From: Opisthocomus hoazin
Taxonomy: Eukaryota; Chordata; Aves; Opisthocomiformes; Opisthocomidae
NCBI RefSeq assembly: GCF_030867145.1
Contig: NC_134436.1
Coordinates: 4,526,001-4,590,000 of the forward strand
Length of the DNA: 64,000 bases
Reading direction: 5' to 3'
This document shows positions 12,820-23,640 of the stretch, piece after piece. The notes below the pieces were generated by a model, which was not told where the DNA came from, did not search any database, and worked only from the letters and a program-made list of their open reading frames with translations. Position 1 is the stretch's first letter; each line of letters opens with the position of its first letter. Position numbers and translations under genes: made by a program.

Positions 12820-14175
12820 AAAGGATTTGGCACTTTCTTGTGCTTTCCCTTTCCCCATCCCCATGTCCCACCAGCGTGCTGGGGCAGCCCCCAGAGCCAG
12901 GAGCAGTGGCTGGGTGGCATGGGGGTGTTTCTGGGCAGTTTTCCTGCAGCCCTGAAAAACCTGGGAACCTCATCTGCCAGCTGGGGGGGGAGCAGCTGGT
13001 GGTGCAGGAGCTGCTGAGGTTAACTAGTGGGTGAATGTGTTGTGGTCTGCAATTGGGTGTAGGTTCCTAAGTCCTTTATTGGATGTAGCCCAGGGCTCTA
13101 TTCCCAGCCCTGCCTGTGACATTAACAGGTCACTGCAGCCTCAGGGCTGTCCCCTCCTTGTCATTACTGCCTGCACGCTGCTCGCTGGCACAACACCAAG
13201 TGCAGGGCAGCAGCACCCACATCTGAGGAGTCTCGTCACAACCATCATGCAAGCACTGAAATCAATTTGCAAGTTGAGCAAGGCTCGCTTCTGGCCTGCT
13301 TGGAACTGTGCCACCGCACACGTTGTGGAGGAGTGATATAAATAGCTTTTGGGATACCTGGGGTTGCAGCAGACGGCAGGTATTTCAGAAGCGGTGCTGT
13401 TGGCAGTGTCATGCCAGGGCAGTCTCTGCTACATTAGGGATTGTCTGCATCCACCACAGATAAACTGGTGTGAGAGCAGTGCCCTGCAGCTGGCTGGGGG
13501 TGGATCAGACAGGTGGTACAGAAGGGGAAGGGATGGATGATCTTGTGGTCCTGGCATGGGTTCTGCATGTCTTTGGGCAAGTTGCCTAAGATCAGATTTT
13601 CAGCAGAGTACTTGGGAGTGTCCATGCATGCATCCTTACACTCAGATCTTGTGTTTCAAAGGGAGTTGGTCCATACCAAGCTGTGTGACTGAGCAGGGTC
13701 ACGTGAGGCCTGGTCAAAGCTCATGGGCACTCTTATCCATCCTGTGCATCTGCAGTTTTTCTTCCTCTGTTCAGGACATTTGCACAGGCAGGATGGTGAA
13801 AGATCTTGTGCATTCAGAACTTCCATCCCTGAAGAATTTTGATGCACCTGGAGCAGTAGCTGCCTGCACTACAAGGTGGCCATGGAAGATACAACTTTCA
13901 ATGATGTGCCTGTGGGTCCATTCCATTTCTGAAAGGGCCATACTGAGCCTGTTCTGTGTGTGAGGGCTGCAGCGGGCACAGCCAGTGGGGGCACTTGGGC
14001 AGCGGGATGCTCGGCTTGGTGGTGAAGAGCCCATCTGCTCCCCAACAAGCGGCACTGAGTTGGTACCAGCAGTGCCTGTGCTGGCATTTGCAACGTGTGG
14101 GATGCAAAGCCTTCAAGCACGGAGATGCTGGCAGGAGACCCCAGAGCTGGGGGAGATCCTGGCTGCTTGAGCATG

Positions 14176-14232
14176 TCTGAGCAGAGCTTCGGGGTCTGAG
14201 CAGGGCTTTGGGGTTTGAGCAGCGCTCTGAGG
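14176..14232 (+). repeat. 19-bp minisatellite, three units
   Basis: Three head-to-tail 19-bp units start at 14,176, 14,195 and 14,214. The first is TCTGAGCAGAGCTTCGGGG; the others differ by a few bases. Intronic. Confidence 0.85.
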
Positions 14233-15551
14233 TCTGGCAGCTCCTAGGTGTAAGGGCTGGAACCACAGTGGTGGAGGAGGAGGCCACCTCTGTGCCTTGC
14301 AGCCTGGTGGTTTGAACACTTGCCTGGGAAACGGGCTCAGCTCTTTCTGAGGGGAAGAGTTTTCAAACCCCAACCCCTGTCTCACTTCTGGAGAGCTCCC
14401 AGATGCAAGAGCAGGGCTGCCCTTGTCCCAGGGGAGCCAGTGCACAGCCAAAGGGCAGATCCTGGCATCCCAGCGGGCGGAAAGAGCTGCAGGTGGGGTG
14501 CTCAGAGCACTCAGCTGGGAGCGAGGTGACTGGTGGTCTGAGTGATGTGATCACTTAGGGTCAGAGCAGAGGCGGACCCAGGAAGCTGGTGAGATGTTTA
14601 GGTCTCTCCCCTGGAAGCAGAGAGGCTCCGGAGGGGATTTGGGAACACAGCCCTGACCTCTCCGAAGGGGAAGTACCGCTACCAGTGAACGATGGCTGAG
14701 CACAGCTGGCACCTGGCAAACGTGAAAGTGGGGCTTGTTAGGCTGCGCACAGACTGCTGATTGTAACCTCGGTCACAAAACCTCCTTAGCTGAAGTCTGA
14801 TAGCATCCCCAGAGATTTCCCAGGCGGATCTGTCGTGCTCAGCCCCGCCATCAACCAGTCCCAGGGAACCAGAGCGGGTGCCCACCTCCCTTCTCTCCTC
14901 TCCCTGTTGCTCCAGCCTCGCCAGGACTGTTTGCTGCTGGCTCTGCAGAGCTGGCGGCTGCTCTTGGACTCCCTTCAGAGAAAGTTTTGCAGTGCCAGGC
15001 AGTTGGCTCCATGCTGATCCCAAAGCCCACCACACCATGGGATTTTCTCACCCTCTCTCTTATGAATGAAGCTGCAGAATGGAGTTGTGGCCTGAAATAA
15101 CTTGAAAGATGCATCCACTCACATGGCCTGCAAAAGGAACAGAGGACTTGGTCAAACAAGGGTGCATGCACCTCTGGGACCTTAGGGCCAGCATTTTTTG
15201 TGGTATTACACTGTGTTGGTGGGAAGGCATTACATTATATTGGTGGGATTTTGAGGTGATAAGGTGCTGGCTGTCTCTGAAGTCAGCAGGAGTTCGGTAG
15301 GTGTTGCTGGAAGCACCACTGAGCCCTCCGGTGCTTTTTGTATTGGTGGTTGTTCTTCAAAAGCCTGGTTAAGGATGGAGACCTCTGAAAGGATCTTGCC
15401 TCTTGACTGTTATTTAATAGAAGGATTTAAAGCCTGCAAACTCCTTTGTGCCAGCAGATGAGACCACTGCCTTGGCTTCTCATGCTCTCTGACAAGCCCA
15501 CTCCTCCTTACCGAGCTGCAATAACTTGCTGTTTCTTTTCCTTTCCCATAG

Positions 15552-15640
15552 CTCCCAGAATGGAGAGGAAGGTGGAGCCTGGCCAAACAACCAGTTTGAC
15601 ACGGAGATGCTTCAAGCCATGATCCTGGCTTCAGCAAATG
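15552..15640 (+). CDS. PCDHG: Protocadherin gamma, constant exon 2
   Basis: Second exon of the shared gamma tail. Seen: acceptor TTCCTTTCCCATAG at 15,551, then an 89-bp frame. It completes the split Gly codon of exon 1 and reads [20 protein letters not shown], followed by QAMILASAN. It ends with the first base of a Glu codon completed in exon 3, so phase is consistent on both sides. [19 protein letters not shown] is the diagnostic core of the gamma constant region, close to the mammalian form; the acidic/Gly run before it is slightly altered. The donor is G|GTTGGT, weaker than the exon 1 donor. If intron 2 were retained, the frame would add only Gly-Trp-Ser before TGA. Confidence 0.97.
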
Positions 15641-18600
15641 GTTGGTCCTGATTGTGTGCGGGAAAACCGTTGCACTTGCACGGATGCCTCAGATGCCTGC
15701 TGTTAGATAAGATGCCGGTGGGATTGATGTGTCTGGGTTAACGGAGGTGGCTTCAGAAGCCCTTCTTCAACAGATGATGGTGGAAAAGCACTGCTGTCTG
15801 TGTTACCCTGCCAAGGAGAGGGGTCAGAAAGGATTCAGACAGAGGAGATACCAGAGAGCTGTCAGCATCAGGCATGCTGTAGACAGGGGTACCTCTTCCA
15901 TCCAAACTATATTATCTATGTACCAGACAGAACATTATCTGGCTTGTGATGCGGTTGTGTTACGTGAAAGAGCCGTTCTTTAGATGATGTTTTATAAACT
16001 ACTTGGGACTTGCTGTAAGGCGAGGAGGTAGTAAACCTGGAAGATTCGTTTGTGGCTAAAGGCTGGGCCAGGAATATAGTAAATGCCTGACTCAGTGTCC
16101 CCAACAAAGCTCGTGTCCAGAGATGCCGGTGCATGCTCCCTGCTCACACTGGGTCCCTCCACTGAGCTGCGGGCTCACCAAGGTTTGCCCCACCGGCTGC
16201 TGTTGGCTCTTTGCAGTTGTAGTCATGGGGGTTTGATTTGGGATTGTTTGGGTTGGTTTGTTCTGGTTTACGGCTGTGCCGTGTGGAAGCGGTGGGAAGG
16301 GAGGGGTGTTCCCATGTGCTTGCGGTCTCCGTGGCTTTGTATAAAAGAAGGGCAATTGTCACTCTGTGCAGCACTATGTATAAAGAGGCTGGGTTTTGTA
16401 CAGCCTTTATTTATAAATACCTCCAAGTCTTTTCCCCCTTGATTTAAAAACAGAAGCAACAGCACAGCCGTAAAACCCTATGCAAAATGCTTAGGATATT
16501 TCATGTGAGCTGTCGGGAGGGAAGGAATCTGCGGGAGGAGGGATGGCTTTGGTGTTGCTTTCTTGGAAAGCTGCTGCAGCTGAACTTTGCTGCTCTGCGG
16601 ACACCAGACAGCCTGGAGATACAGCTGCCATGCCCGGGAAAGGGGACAAAGGGCTTGGGCAAGAGAGTTGTTTACACTCAAGTGAAAGAAACTGCAAAAG
16701 TGTGTGTCTGCTCTGAAAAACGACCATGGAAAAATAGCCTCTGGGGGTGCATGTGGTTATCATCACCCGGTGCCTCCAGATCCGGTTTCCTTGCTCGCAA
16801 ATAAAGATGTTTCTCTGACTGCCACTCCAGCAGTCCAGGGGATCTGAGAGCTGAGCGGGTCCATTCCAGGTTAAGCACCGACTTCCATGTAGCACTAGGC
16901 CCTATTGCAGCAAACCTCCCCCAGTCCACAAGTCTCAAACAGTCCCAACCTCTCCCACAGCTTCAGTGCGCGCAGGGGGTTAATTTGCATCAGATCCATC
17001 CACTAGATACGGGCTTTCCCTGCTGCAGCCCCAGGGAGAGGACGGCTCTGTGCACTCCATCCTTTTCTTGCCTGTGCTGGTTCGTTGCTGGGATGGAGGG
17101 ATGGGGACACAGCACAAGCTTTTTCTACCAGCACTCTGTTTTCATGTCTCCCCTTTTCTGCTCTTTCTTATTAAGCTAATAGCATTGATTGGAGCAGGCT
17201 CTGATTAGGGGCAGTGCTAATTGCCCATTAAGCTTTGTGCTGGCCATCCTTGGGTGATGCTTCCTGGCTATTTAAATGATCCTTATCTCTTACTGTCACC
17301 TGCTGAGCTCTGTTTGAACTCCGGGGTGGCAGGAGGGACACAGTGACACAGGTGATGACACCGTGCCTTTTGCTCACCTGCTCCTCCGAGTGTGAGCTGC
17401 TCCTGCACAGAGCAGTCGATGCTGACTTGCACTGCACAGCATCAAGACCATGCTTGGGTTTGCACGGAGCAGAGACTGCCCAGAGACAGAAGCTGCTTTG
17501 ATGCTGCTCTGCTCCTCAAGCATCTGGAAGGTGCTGGTGATGCCCTGCCTGCATCCCTACCTCATGCTGGGGGTTATCCTTCGTTGCAGCAAGAGGCAGA
17601 GCTGGTCCTACCATGCCAAGCCTCTCTGCCAATCCAGTGGCTCTGAGGGTTAAATCTCTTTCCCTCACAAGCCAGAGTACCGGGGGAGCTGCTTTGCTGC
17701 CCAGGACTGTGACCCTGCTGTAGGGCTTCTGCCTCCCTTCCCCAGCCCCCTCCCTCTGCGTCTTCCTCCCTTGGAGCTGGGAACAACATGAAGAGCCAGT
17801 ATTTTGAGCCATCTGAAGGGGCAGAAGCAGCTGCTAAGACAGACCAAGGAGCACAGATGCTCCAGGACACCAGACAGTAAAGGGCAGGCATCCTGTCCTT
17901 AAAATACTTTGGCTTCCAGCGAGAATTTATAGGGGTGCCACGAGATGATGGGAGAGCAGACAGAAAGGCAGCCCGAGGAGGTCCTTCTTCCCCAGCTTTG
18001 CTGCCCACAGGCAGGGGCAGAAGTGCTATATTGGGTTCTCCTGAAAGCCCCAGCAGCAGCTGCAGCAGCACGTGCTCTGGGGCTGCCTCCGGCCGGCCTC
18101 TCCTGCCCTCTACTTATGAGGGCGATGGAGCCTCTAGCTGGTTATTTTTGCCGAAGCCCAAATTCTTGTTTTCCTCCTCAGGACCATTTGGGATAATGGC
18201 TGGCTGCTGGTAAAGGCTGAGCATAACCTTTTCAGCAACAAGGGCTGTAGTGCCCTGCTTGGCAAGAGCAGCTTGGTGCCTGTTTATAAACCTCTATTGT
18301 CCTTGTTCTCTCTTTTCAGCCTTAATGTCAGTGTTACCTAGAAACAGTCCTTTGCTCTTACCCTGGACCAACTGGCAGGCTGGGAACTTCCCAGGCAGCT
18401 TTTTCTCTCCCGTGAAAGCTGTGCTGTGACTGCAAACTAGTTCATGGCCACCAGTTGTCGTGGATGCCACTGGGAGCCCCCACCCTCCTCACTGCCCTGG
18501 TGAAGCTGGGATGGTCCAGAGGGGAAGCAGGGCAGCAGCACCCAGCAGGGATGGCACAGGACAAGGTGCCCAAGCCCACTAAGCCCCCATCCAGGCTGTA

Positions 18601-20454
18601 TCCAGCTGGGGGAGCCCAGGAAAAAAAATCTCCCCCACTGCCAGAGGCCATAGTCCGCCTGCGAGCCGGTCCCTGGCTGCAGCCTGGCCTGGTAACACAT
18701 CTCAAGCCACCCCGTCCCCGTTCGTAGCACCCCAATGGGTCTGGGGTTGAGCTGGTTGCTAGTGAAACAGACTGCTGCTGAGGCGAGTGAGGATTAGCAA
18801 CAAATAGCACTAACTGTATATACACATCTCCTGCAGCCCTCATCCAGACCAGAGTCCTCAATGCCTCGCCAGGTCTGGGACCAATTTAACGGGGACTGTA
18901 GAAACATTCTCCTGCTGGTGAATGCTTCTACAGTGGAAAGAAAAACGGCATTTTCCCACAGTGGTTCGCTGTTTTTGTACACTTTCCTGCACGTCCCCTG
19001 GTCTCGGTGTACAATATCGTGCCTGTTTTGGGGCTCGCTGTGTTTTCCTCTGCCTGCTCCAGCAGAGCAGCTGTGACTTTTCAAACTGCGCTTGCTTCAT
19101 ACTTCCGACCTCTGCGAGGGGATGTGTACACAGCAGTATTTCAGGGGGCTGGTGGGATGTGGCCCAGCTTTTTGTCTAGCTTTCTGGCTGGCTTAGCCAT
19201 CTCCATCTGCTCGGGGGAGAGCTTAAGGCAGCATAGAGTTGTGCATAGATCTGGTCTGGAGCAAGGAAGAACACGAGGGGACCAGTCCACGTTCTCTGCT
19301 CGTTGTGTTTCTTTATTCCCTCAGACTCTCTGCCTGCAAAAGGAGGGAGCAGCAGCCCCAGACTCTACATTGGGGCCCTTCAGGTGCTCTTGCTGGGTCT
19401 CTCCACCCTCCCACAAGAGCATGCCCACAGCCACACGCCCCAAGCAGTTAAAAGGCTGAGGTCAGATCCACGGCATCCAATGCAGAGGCAGGGTTTTAGT
19501 AAACCATTTCTGAGCAGGGCTGTGCAAAGATCCCGCCCTGAGCCGTGCACGGGCAGTCAGGCTGGAGCAGGTCATGCAGGGGCTCATGGCAACAGCGTCG
19601 TTCGTGCCCTGCCATCCCCCTGTGCTCATTTCTCCCCTGCCTCCGTGCATCCCCCCGACTCCATCTGGTCTTTACCTTCCAGCAGTGCCCCAGCATGGCG
19701 GGGGGGCCTGCGCTCTTCCCCGCCTCTGCGCTTGCTCTCTCTGTGCTGGGGCTTTGCAGCACGACAGGAATGAATTTGCCTTCCCCTCCCCCTGCTCCCA
19801 GATCTGGACTGTCGGATGCGCTTCGGCGTTGATTTGCTTCATACTCGGCTTCCTAGAGCCATTTTGCGGTACTGCAAGGGAGGGATTTTCTTTCTCCTCT
19901 CTTGTGCTCTGCTCCCTCAGTAAACCTGGGTGGAGAAATATTGGGGGCAGGGTTTTAAATACAGTGGACAAAAAAATATATTGGATTTCCCTTAATGCAT
20001 TACTAATGGTTGTGACTGTACAATATGTTTGTAATGGGCTGCTGGGGTGGGGGGGGAAGTGTTTTACTGTGGAGGCAGCAGCCAGGGAAGGGGCAGAGCA
20101 GACAGTGTCAGACAGGCAGGGAGGGACAGGCAGCCCCATTGCTGCCGAGGGCAGAGGAGAGGTTGTCCTACCCTGGCCAGCCTCCAGCCCCAAATCCCAA
20201 ACCTTTAACCACATCAGATGGAAACCAGATTTTGATGCCGGCTGTGCTGTGCTCCCCAGCACACAGGTTGCAGCCATCCCGTGGAATGTTCTCAATGAAA
20301 GGGAATGAGGGGTGGGGGCGAAGGATGACGGCACCGAAGTCTGGATTTGACACCCAGCAAAAGCCTTTCGGGGCTGCTGGGGTTTGGGGTGAGCTCTGGT
20401 TGGCACTAACCACCTGCCTTTCTCTTTTGCCCCCTCCTCTGGTGTCCTCCACAG
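15641..20454 (+). other. PCDHG constant intron 2 (4.8 kb)
   Basis: Intron bounded by GTTGGT at 15,641 and CCTCCACAG at 20,454. It contains the element at 17,175-17,307 that has an inverted paralogue at 48,327. AT-rich patches near 16,360-16,450 and 17,160-17,290 stand out from GC-rich surroundings. Overlapping 244-codon open frames on both strands near 19,574-20,406 have no recognisable family and are likely chance. No CR1 seen. Confidence 0.9.
17175..17307 (-). promoter_or_regulatory. Candidate conserved non-coding element, copy 1 of an inverted pair
   Basis: Reverse complement aligns over about 135 bp with 48,327-48,466. Identical blocks are 17,216-17,230 (GCTAATTGCCCATTA) and 17,185-17,200 (TTGATTGGAGCAGGCT), with looser similarity continuing through 17,231-17,307. 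The core carries homeodomain-type TAATTG/ATTA sites and an inverted CCAAT box (ATTGG). It lies in PCDHG intron 2. Enhancer function is inferred from similarity and context only. Confidence 0.55.
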
Positions 20455-20681
20455 AAGCTGGTGATGGCAACTCGACCCTGGGTGGCGGGACTGGCACCAT
20501 GGGGCTGAGCGCCCGCTATGGCCCCCAGTTCACCCTGCAGCACGTCCCCGATTACAGGCAGAACGTCTACATCCCGGGCAGCACTGCCACCCTCACCAAC
20601 GCTGCTGGCAAGCGCGATGCCAAGAGCGCCGGCTCCTCGGGAGGCAACAAGAAGAAATCCGGGAAGAAGGAGAAGAAGTAG
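20455..20681 (+). CDS. PCDHG: Protocadherin gamma, constant exon 3 (C-terminus)
   Basis: Terminal coding exon of all gamma protocadherins. Seen: acceptor GTGTCCTCCACAG at 20,454. The frame completes the split Glu and reads [20 protein letters not shown], then [36 protein letters not shown] and a Lys-rich end [13 protein letters not shown], stop TAG at 20,679. Exons 1 to 3 sum to 124 residues, the same length as the mammalian gamma constant domain. The basic tail and the [16 protein letters not shown] core are family hallmarks. The tail is cytoplasmic and in mammals is reported to interact with intracellular kinases such as FAK/PYK2. The segment between AGKRD and the lysine tail ([10 protein letters not shown]) is the only part that looks lineage-variable. 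Confidence 0.98.
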
Positions 20682-22889
20682 AGAAGAAGAAGGAGACCTT
20701 AGAGCTACAGGGCAGCCTGCTCCAGCACTCCCCCAAACCCAGGCCAGAGGACGAATGTCAATTTTTTGTGAAGCAAAAAGTGTGAAATGCTGCGAATGTA
20801 TCTCATCATCATCAGAGCTAGGAGCAGGGTCTTGCTGCTGTTAGATCTCATGATGAAAACCAATCCGGAAGCTAAACTGAATGCAAATAAGTGCCCTGTG
20901 AATACTTGCTAATGTTTTATACGATCCCTTCGGTATTAGAATATGCAAGGGCAGAAGGTCTTCTGCTATGTCTTTGGATCCGATTTTCTCCCAGATAGTC
21001 AGAGAAAGGCACAAGGCTAGCGCTCGGCTTTGCCCAGTGTAAATAATTTTGATGCGGATCTTTTAATTTATAGACCTTCAATCATTTTTTTGGAAAGGAA
21101 AAGGCAGTTCCTAGCTTACAGCCCGTGCTCTAGATCTTTGCTTTTAAACTTTCCATTAGTAAAATTCACACTTAGTTAATGATAGCGATGGATTCGTTGC
21201 TGAGAAGTTGGAAGGGAGTGCTTCAGTTCCTCCTTACCTATTACCCAGAAAAAAAAAGTGTTTATATTGCATGAGTCAAAGGGAATACAGCAAAGCTGCA
21301 TCCTAACATTTTTTTTTTTTTTAAAAGTGCAACCACCGATGGCCTGAAATATGAGACAAAAAATGAAACCTTCCTGATGTTTGAGAGGTAGGGAATTCAA
21401 TGAGGAGCGTGCCGAGGTGCACGGCAGCTGCCCCAGCAGTTCTAGGGGTCTCTGAAGAGCAGACACATCTCATCCCTTCTTTGCAGTAAATATTTATATG
21501 TACAGTCAACGTTCTTCTGAAATTAAAGCTAAGAAAGTCTTGCTCCCCTGCGGCCAGGCTCCTTCAGGCAGCCATATGGCCTAGTCCCTGTCGAGGGGAC
21601 CGGGGGATGATGCTTCACGTTTCTGCACACCGCGTCTGCATGCACATCCTTCACCTCGCACCCGCACTAGCGCAGTTAGCTCCACGGGCCCAGCACCCGC
21701 GCAGCGTGGTGTGAACGCACCGGCAGCTGCCCGAGCCTCCCTGCTGGGGCTGCCTTGGGGGAGATCGGTCAAGTGGGATGGGGAGACTCATTGCTTATTG
21801 TCTGGGGTGTGGACCCCAAGTGAGGGGTTTTTTTTGGGGGGGGTCTCACTGAAAGGGGTGAGATCCACGGAGCTGCTGGCACATGGCTTTGGTGCAGAGT
21901 TGGTGACCGAGTAAGTGACAGTTGGTTTGGTGGTGCCTGGGGACCAGACCCAGAGGAGGGACCTGAGAGCTGGGGGTGAGCGCGGGGTGATGCTGCAAAG
22001 CCAGTGAGCCAGGGTGACAAGGGAGAGGGACACATGGGACCATGCCACGCCAGCCTGAAGCGGGTGATGCTCTCACTGCCTTTGGGCTTTCCACCCCGTG
22101 GAGGGAGTCACAGGATGAGGAACAGAGTTTCTCCACATGCCCATCACCCTTGCACTGGGACGCCTTCCCTTATCAAAGCAGCTCTGAGCCCCCCAGGGAG
22201 GCAGAGGGGGGGTTTGTGTAGCCCGGGGGAGGAGAGGGACTGTGGAGCAGCCAGGAAGGGGCCGCGTCGGGTTTCCCGAGGAGTGTTTGTGTTGTTTTTT
22301 TCCCTTTATAATCACTAACTCGTAACTCACCCGAGCAGATCCAGCCCTCTCAGCCAGGCTCTGGCATGGCAGCAGTCACCCCACCTCCATCCCCTCCCCA
22401 GACCCAGGGCAGCAGGAGCATCCGCCGTGTTTCATCCAGGTCCGGCCAGCTCTGGCACTGGCTGTGCTGGGAGCGGTTCCCACCCTGTCCCCTGCAGCTG
22501 CCACCTGCCCCCCTGTAGAAATGCTGTAGCTGAATCGTAGTCTTTATATTTCTTTTTAATCTGCAATCTGAGGTAGTGTAGTGAGTGTCGTGTATTTAGT
22601 GGCGTGTTATTTTTAATCTCAGTAACTAACTTGTGGACACCAGTATTTTCAATTTTCTCTGTATCTTCTTTCCATGTGGTCTGTGCTCCGAGTGTACGTG
22701 AAATGAAACACGTTTGCCCTTTCAATGTGTCTAATATTGAATTATACTTATATATTATATATATGCTTATATTGTTCTTATACCCATATAGACCAATGTC
22801 GATGTGTTACACGCAAGTTTTATACTCTAATATTTATATTGCTTTTTTTCTTTGGAAAAAAAAAATAATAAAATGGTTTCTTCTGAATG
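20682..22889 (+). other. PCDHG: PCDHG 3' UTR
   Basis: About 2.2 kb from the stop codon to the poly(A) signal, close to the mammalian UTR length. Three compositional zones are seen. First is an AT-rich proximal block (20,750-21,530) with ATTAAA at 21,522, a possible proximal poly(A) signal. Second is a GC-rich middle (21,540-22,500). Third is a very AT-rich distal block (22,510-22,880) with TATATAT runs. The end is set by AATAAA at 22,867; the cleavage position is approximate. Confidence 0.85.
22867..22872 (+). terminator. AATAAA poly(A) signal of PCDHG
   Basis: AATAAA follows an A-rich run and precedes a T/G-rich stretch (TGGTTTCTTCTGAATG). Composition changes abruptly from AT-rich to GC-rich about 40 bp downstream, consistent with the transcript end. 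Confidence 0.85.
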
Positions 22890-23186
22890 AATGGTATTTA
22901 CTGCGATGGGAAGAGGGAGGCACAGCCAGGGCCTGTCCATCCCGATGCTGCCGCTCTGCCAAGGCTGCTGGCGGGGCGGTAGCTCAGCCCCAGCCGGGCT
23001 CCGGCAGCGGGGATGCTCTTGGGGAACCCCCATCTCGGGTCCCCCAGGCCTCTGGGCGGAGGGTGACATGGCCGTGGGTGGCACCGGTGTGCTCCCGGCT
23101 GGCATTTTTGGGGAAGGGTGTGTCAGGCCTGGCACACTCCACGGAGGAGACCACAACGTCCACAGCTACAGCCCCTTCCCCAGCCC

Positions 23187-23360
23187 GCAGGGGATCCAGT
23201 TGCCCTACCCCATCCCTGGCAGGGATCCGGTCACCCTTCCCCAAGCCCGGGGGGATCTGGTGGCTCTTCCACAGACCCAGTGGGGATCGATCACCCTCCC
23301 TCATCACCAGCAGGGATCCAGTCTCCCTCGTCCAGCCCCGGGGCGATACGCTTTCCGTGG
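23187..23360 (+). repeat. Degenerate 30/31-bp minisatellite, 5-6 units
   Basis: GATC or GAT occurs at 23,193, 23,224, 23,254, 23,285, 23,315 and 23,346. Spacings are 31, 30, 31, 30 and 31, each inside a GGGATCC-like context followed by a pyrimidine-rich half. Units are diverged but the register is strict. Confidence 0.8.
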
Positions 23361-23640
23361 AGCTCGGGCACCCCAGTCTGTGCGTGGGGTGGGAGGATGG
23401 GGTGGGGGTGGTCGAGCGCTGTGCCCGGGGACCCCCCGCGGCCAGAACGAGCCCCCCGCCCTCTCCCCGGGGGAGAAGCATCCCGTGCCTTGGGGTGTTG
23501 CAACCGCGGAGGAAAAAATCTGCTGCTGCCGCCCAGATGGGAGGGGGAGGGGAGGAGGGGGCGGGGCAAAGCAGCCCCGGGAATCAGACAGACAGACAGA
23601 CAGACGGCCCGGGGCGGGGAGGAGGGCTGGGTCTGGTCCT
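23335..23640. promoter_or_regulatory. CpG-rich patch with a GC box
   Basis: Local density of CpG is high (many CGs between 23,341 and 23,520) and there is a consensus-like GC box, GGGGGCGGGG, at 23,557-23,566. No associated exon is recognised, so promoter activity is only a possibility. It overlaps the end of the minisatellite and includes a GACA microsatellite. Confidence 0.35.

Larger units (their letters stand above)
140..15551 (+). other. PCDHG constant intron 1 (15.4 kb)
   Basis: Intron between constant exons 1 and 2, bounded by GTAAGT at 140 and CCCATAG at 15,551. It holds CR1 copies at 5,311, 7,477, 9,822 and 11,375, a 28-base A run at 12,791, G-rich stretches near 9,117-9,310, an 11-bp tandem repeat at 9,670 and a 19-bp tandem repeat at 14,176. 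Many short open frames occur on both strands, but none shows a recognisable domain. Stretches outside the listed repeats (for example 140-5,310, 7,946-9,116 and 12,819-14,175) are unique sequence in which I see no gene. Confidence 0.9.

Noticed and set aside
19574..20406. Overlapping 244-codon open frames on both strands in PCDHG intron 2
   Set aside because: Both strands are open over the same GC-rich region and neither encodes a recognisable family. The plus frame ends before the true exon 3 and has no link to it.
22567..22585. let-7-like TGAGGTAGT string in the PCDHG 3' UTR
   Set aside because: It is in the sense of the microRNA itself, not a target site. Only nine bases match and no hairpin arm is apparent.
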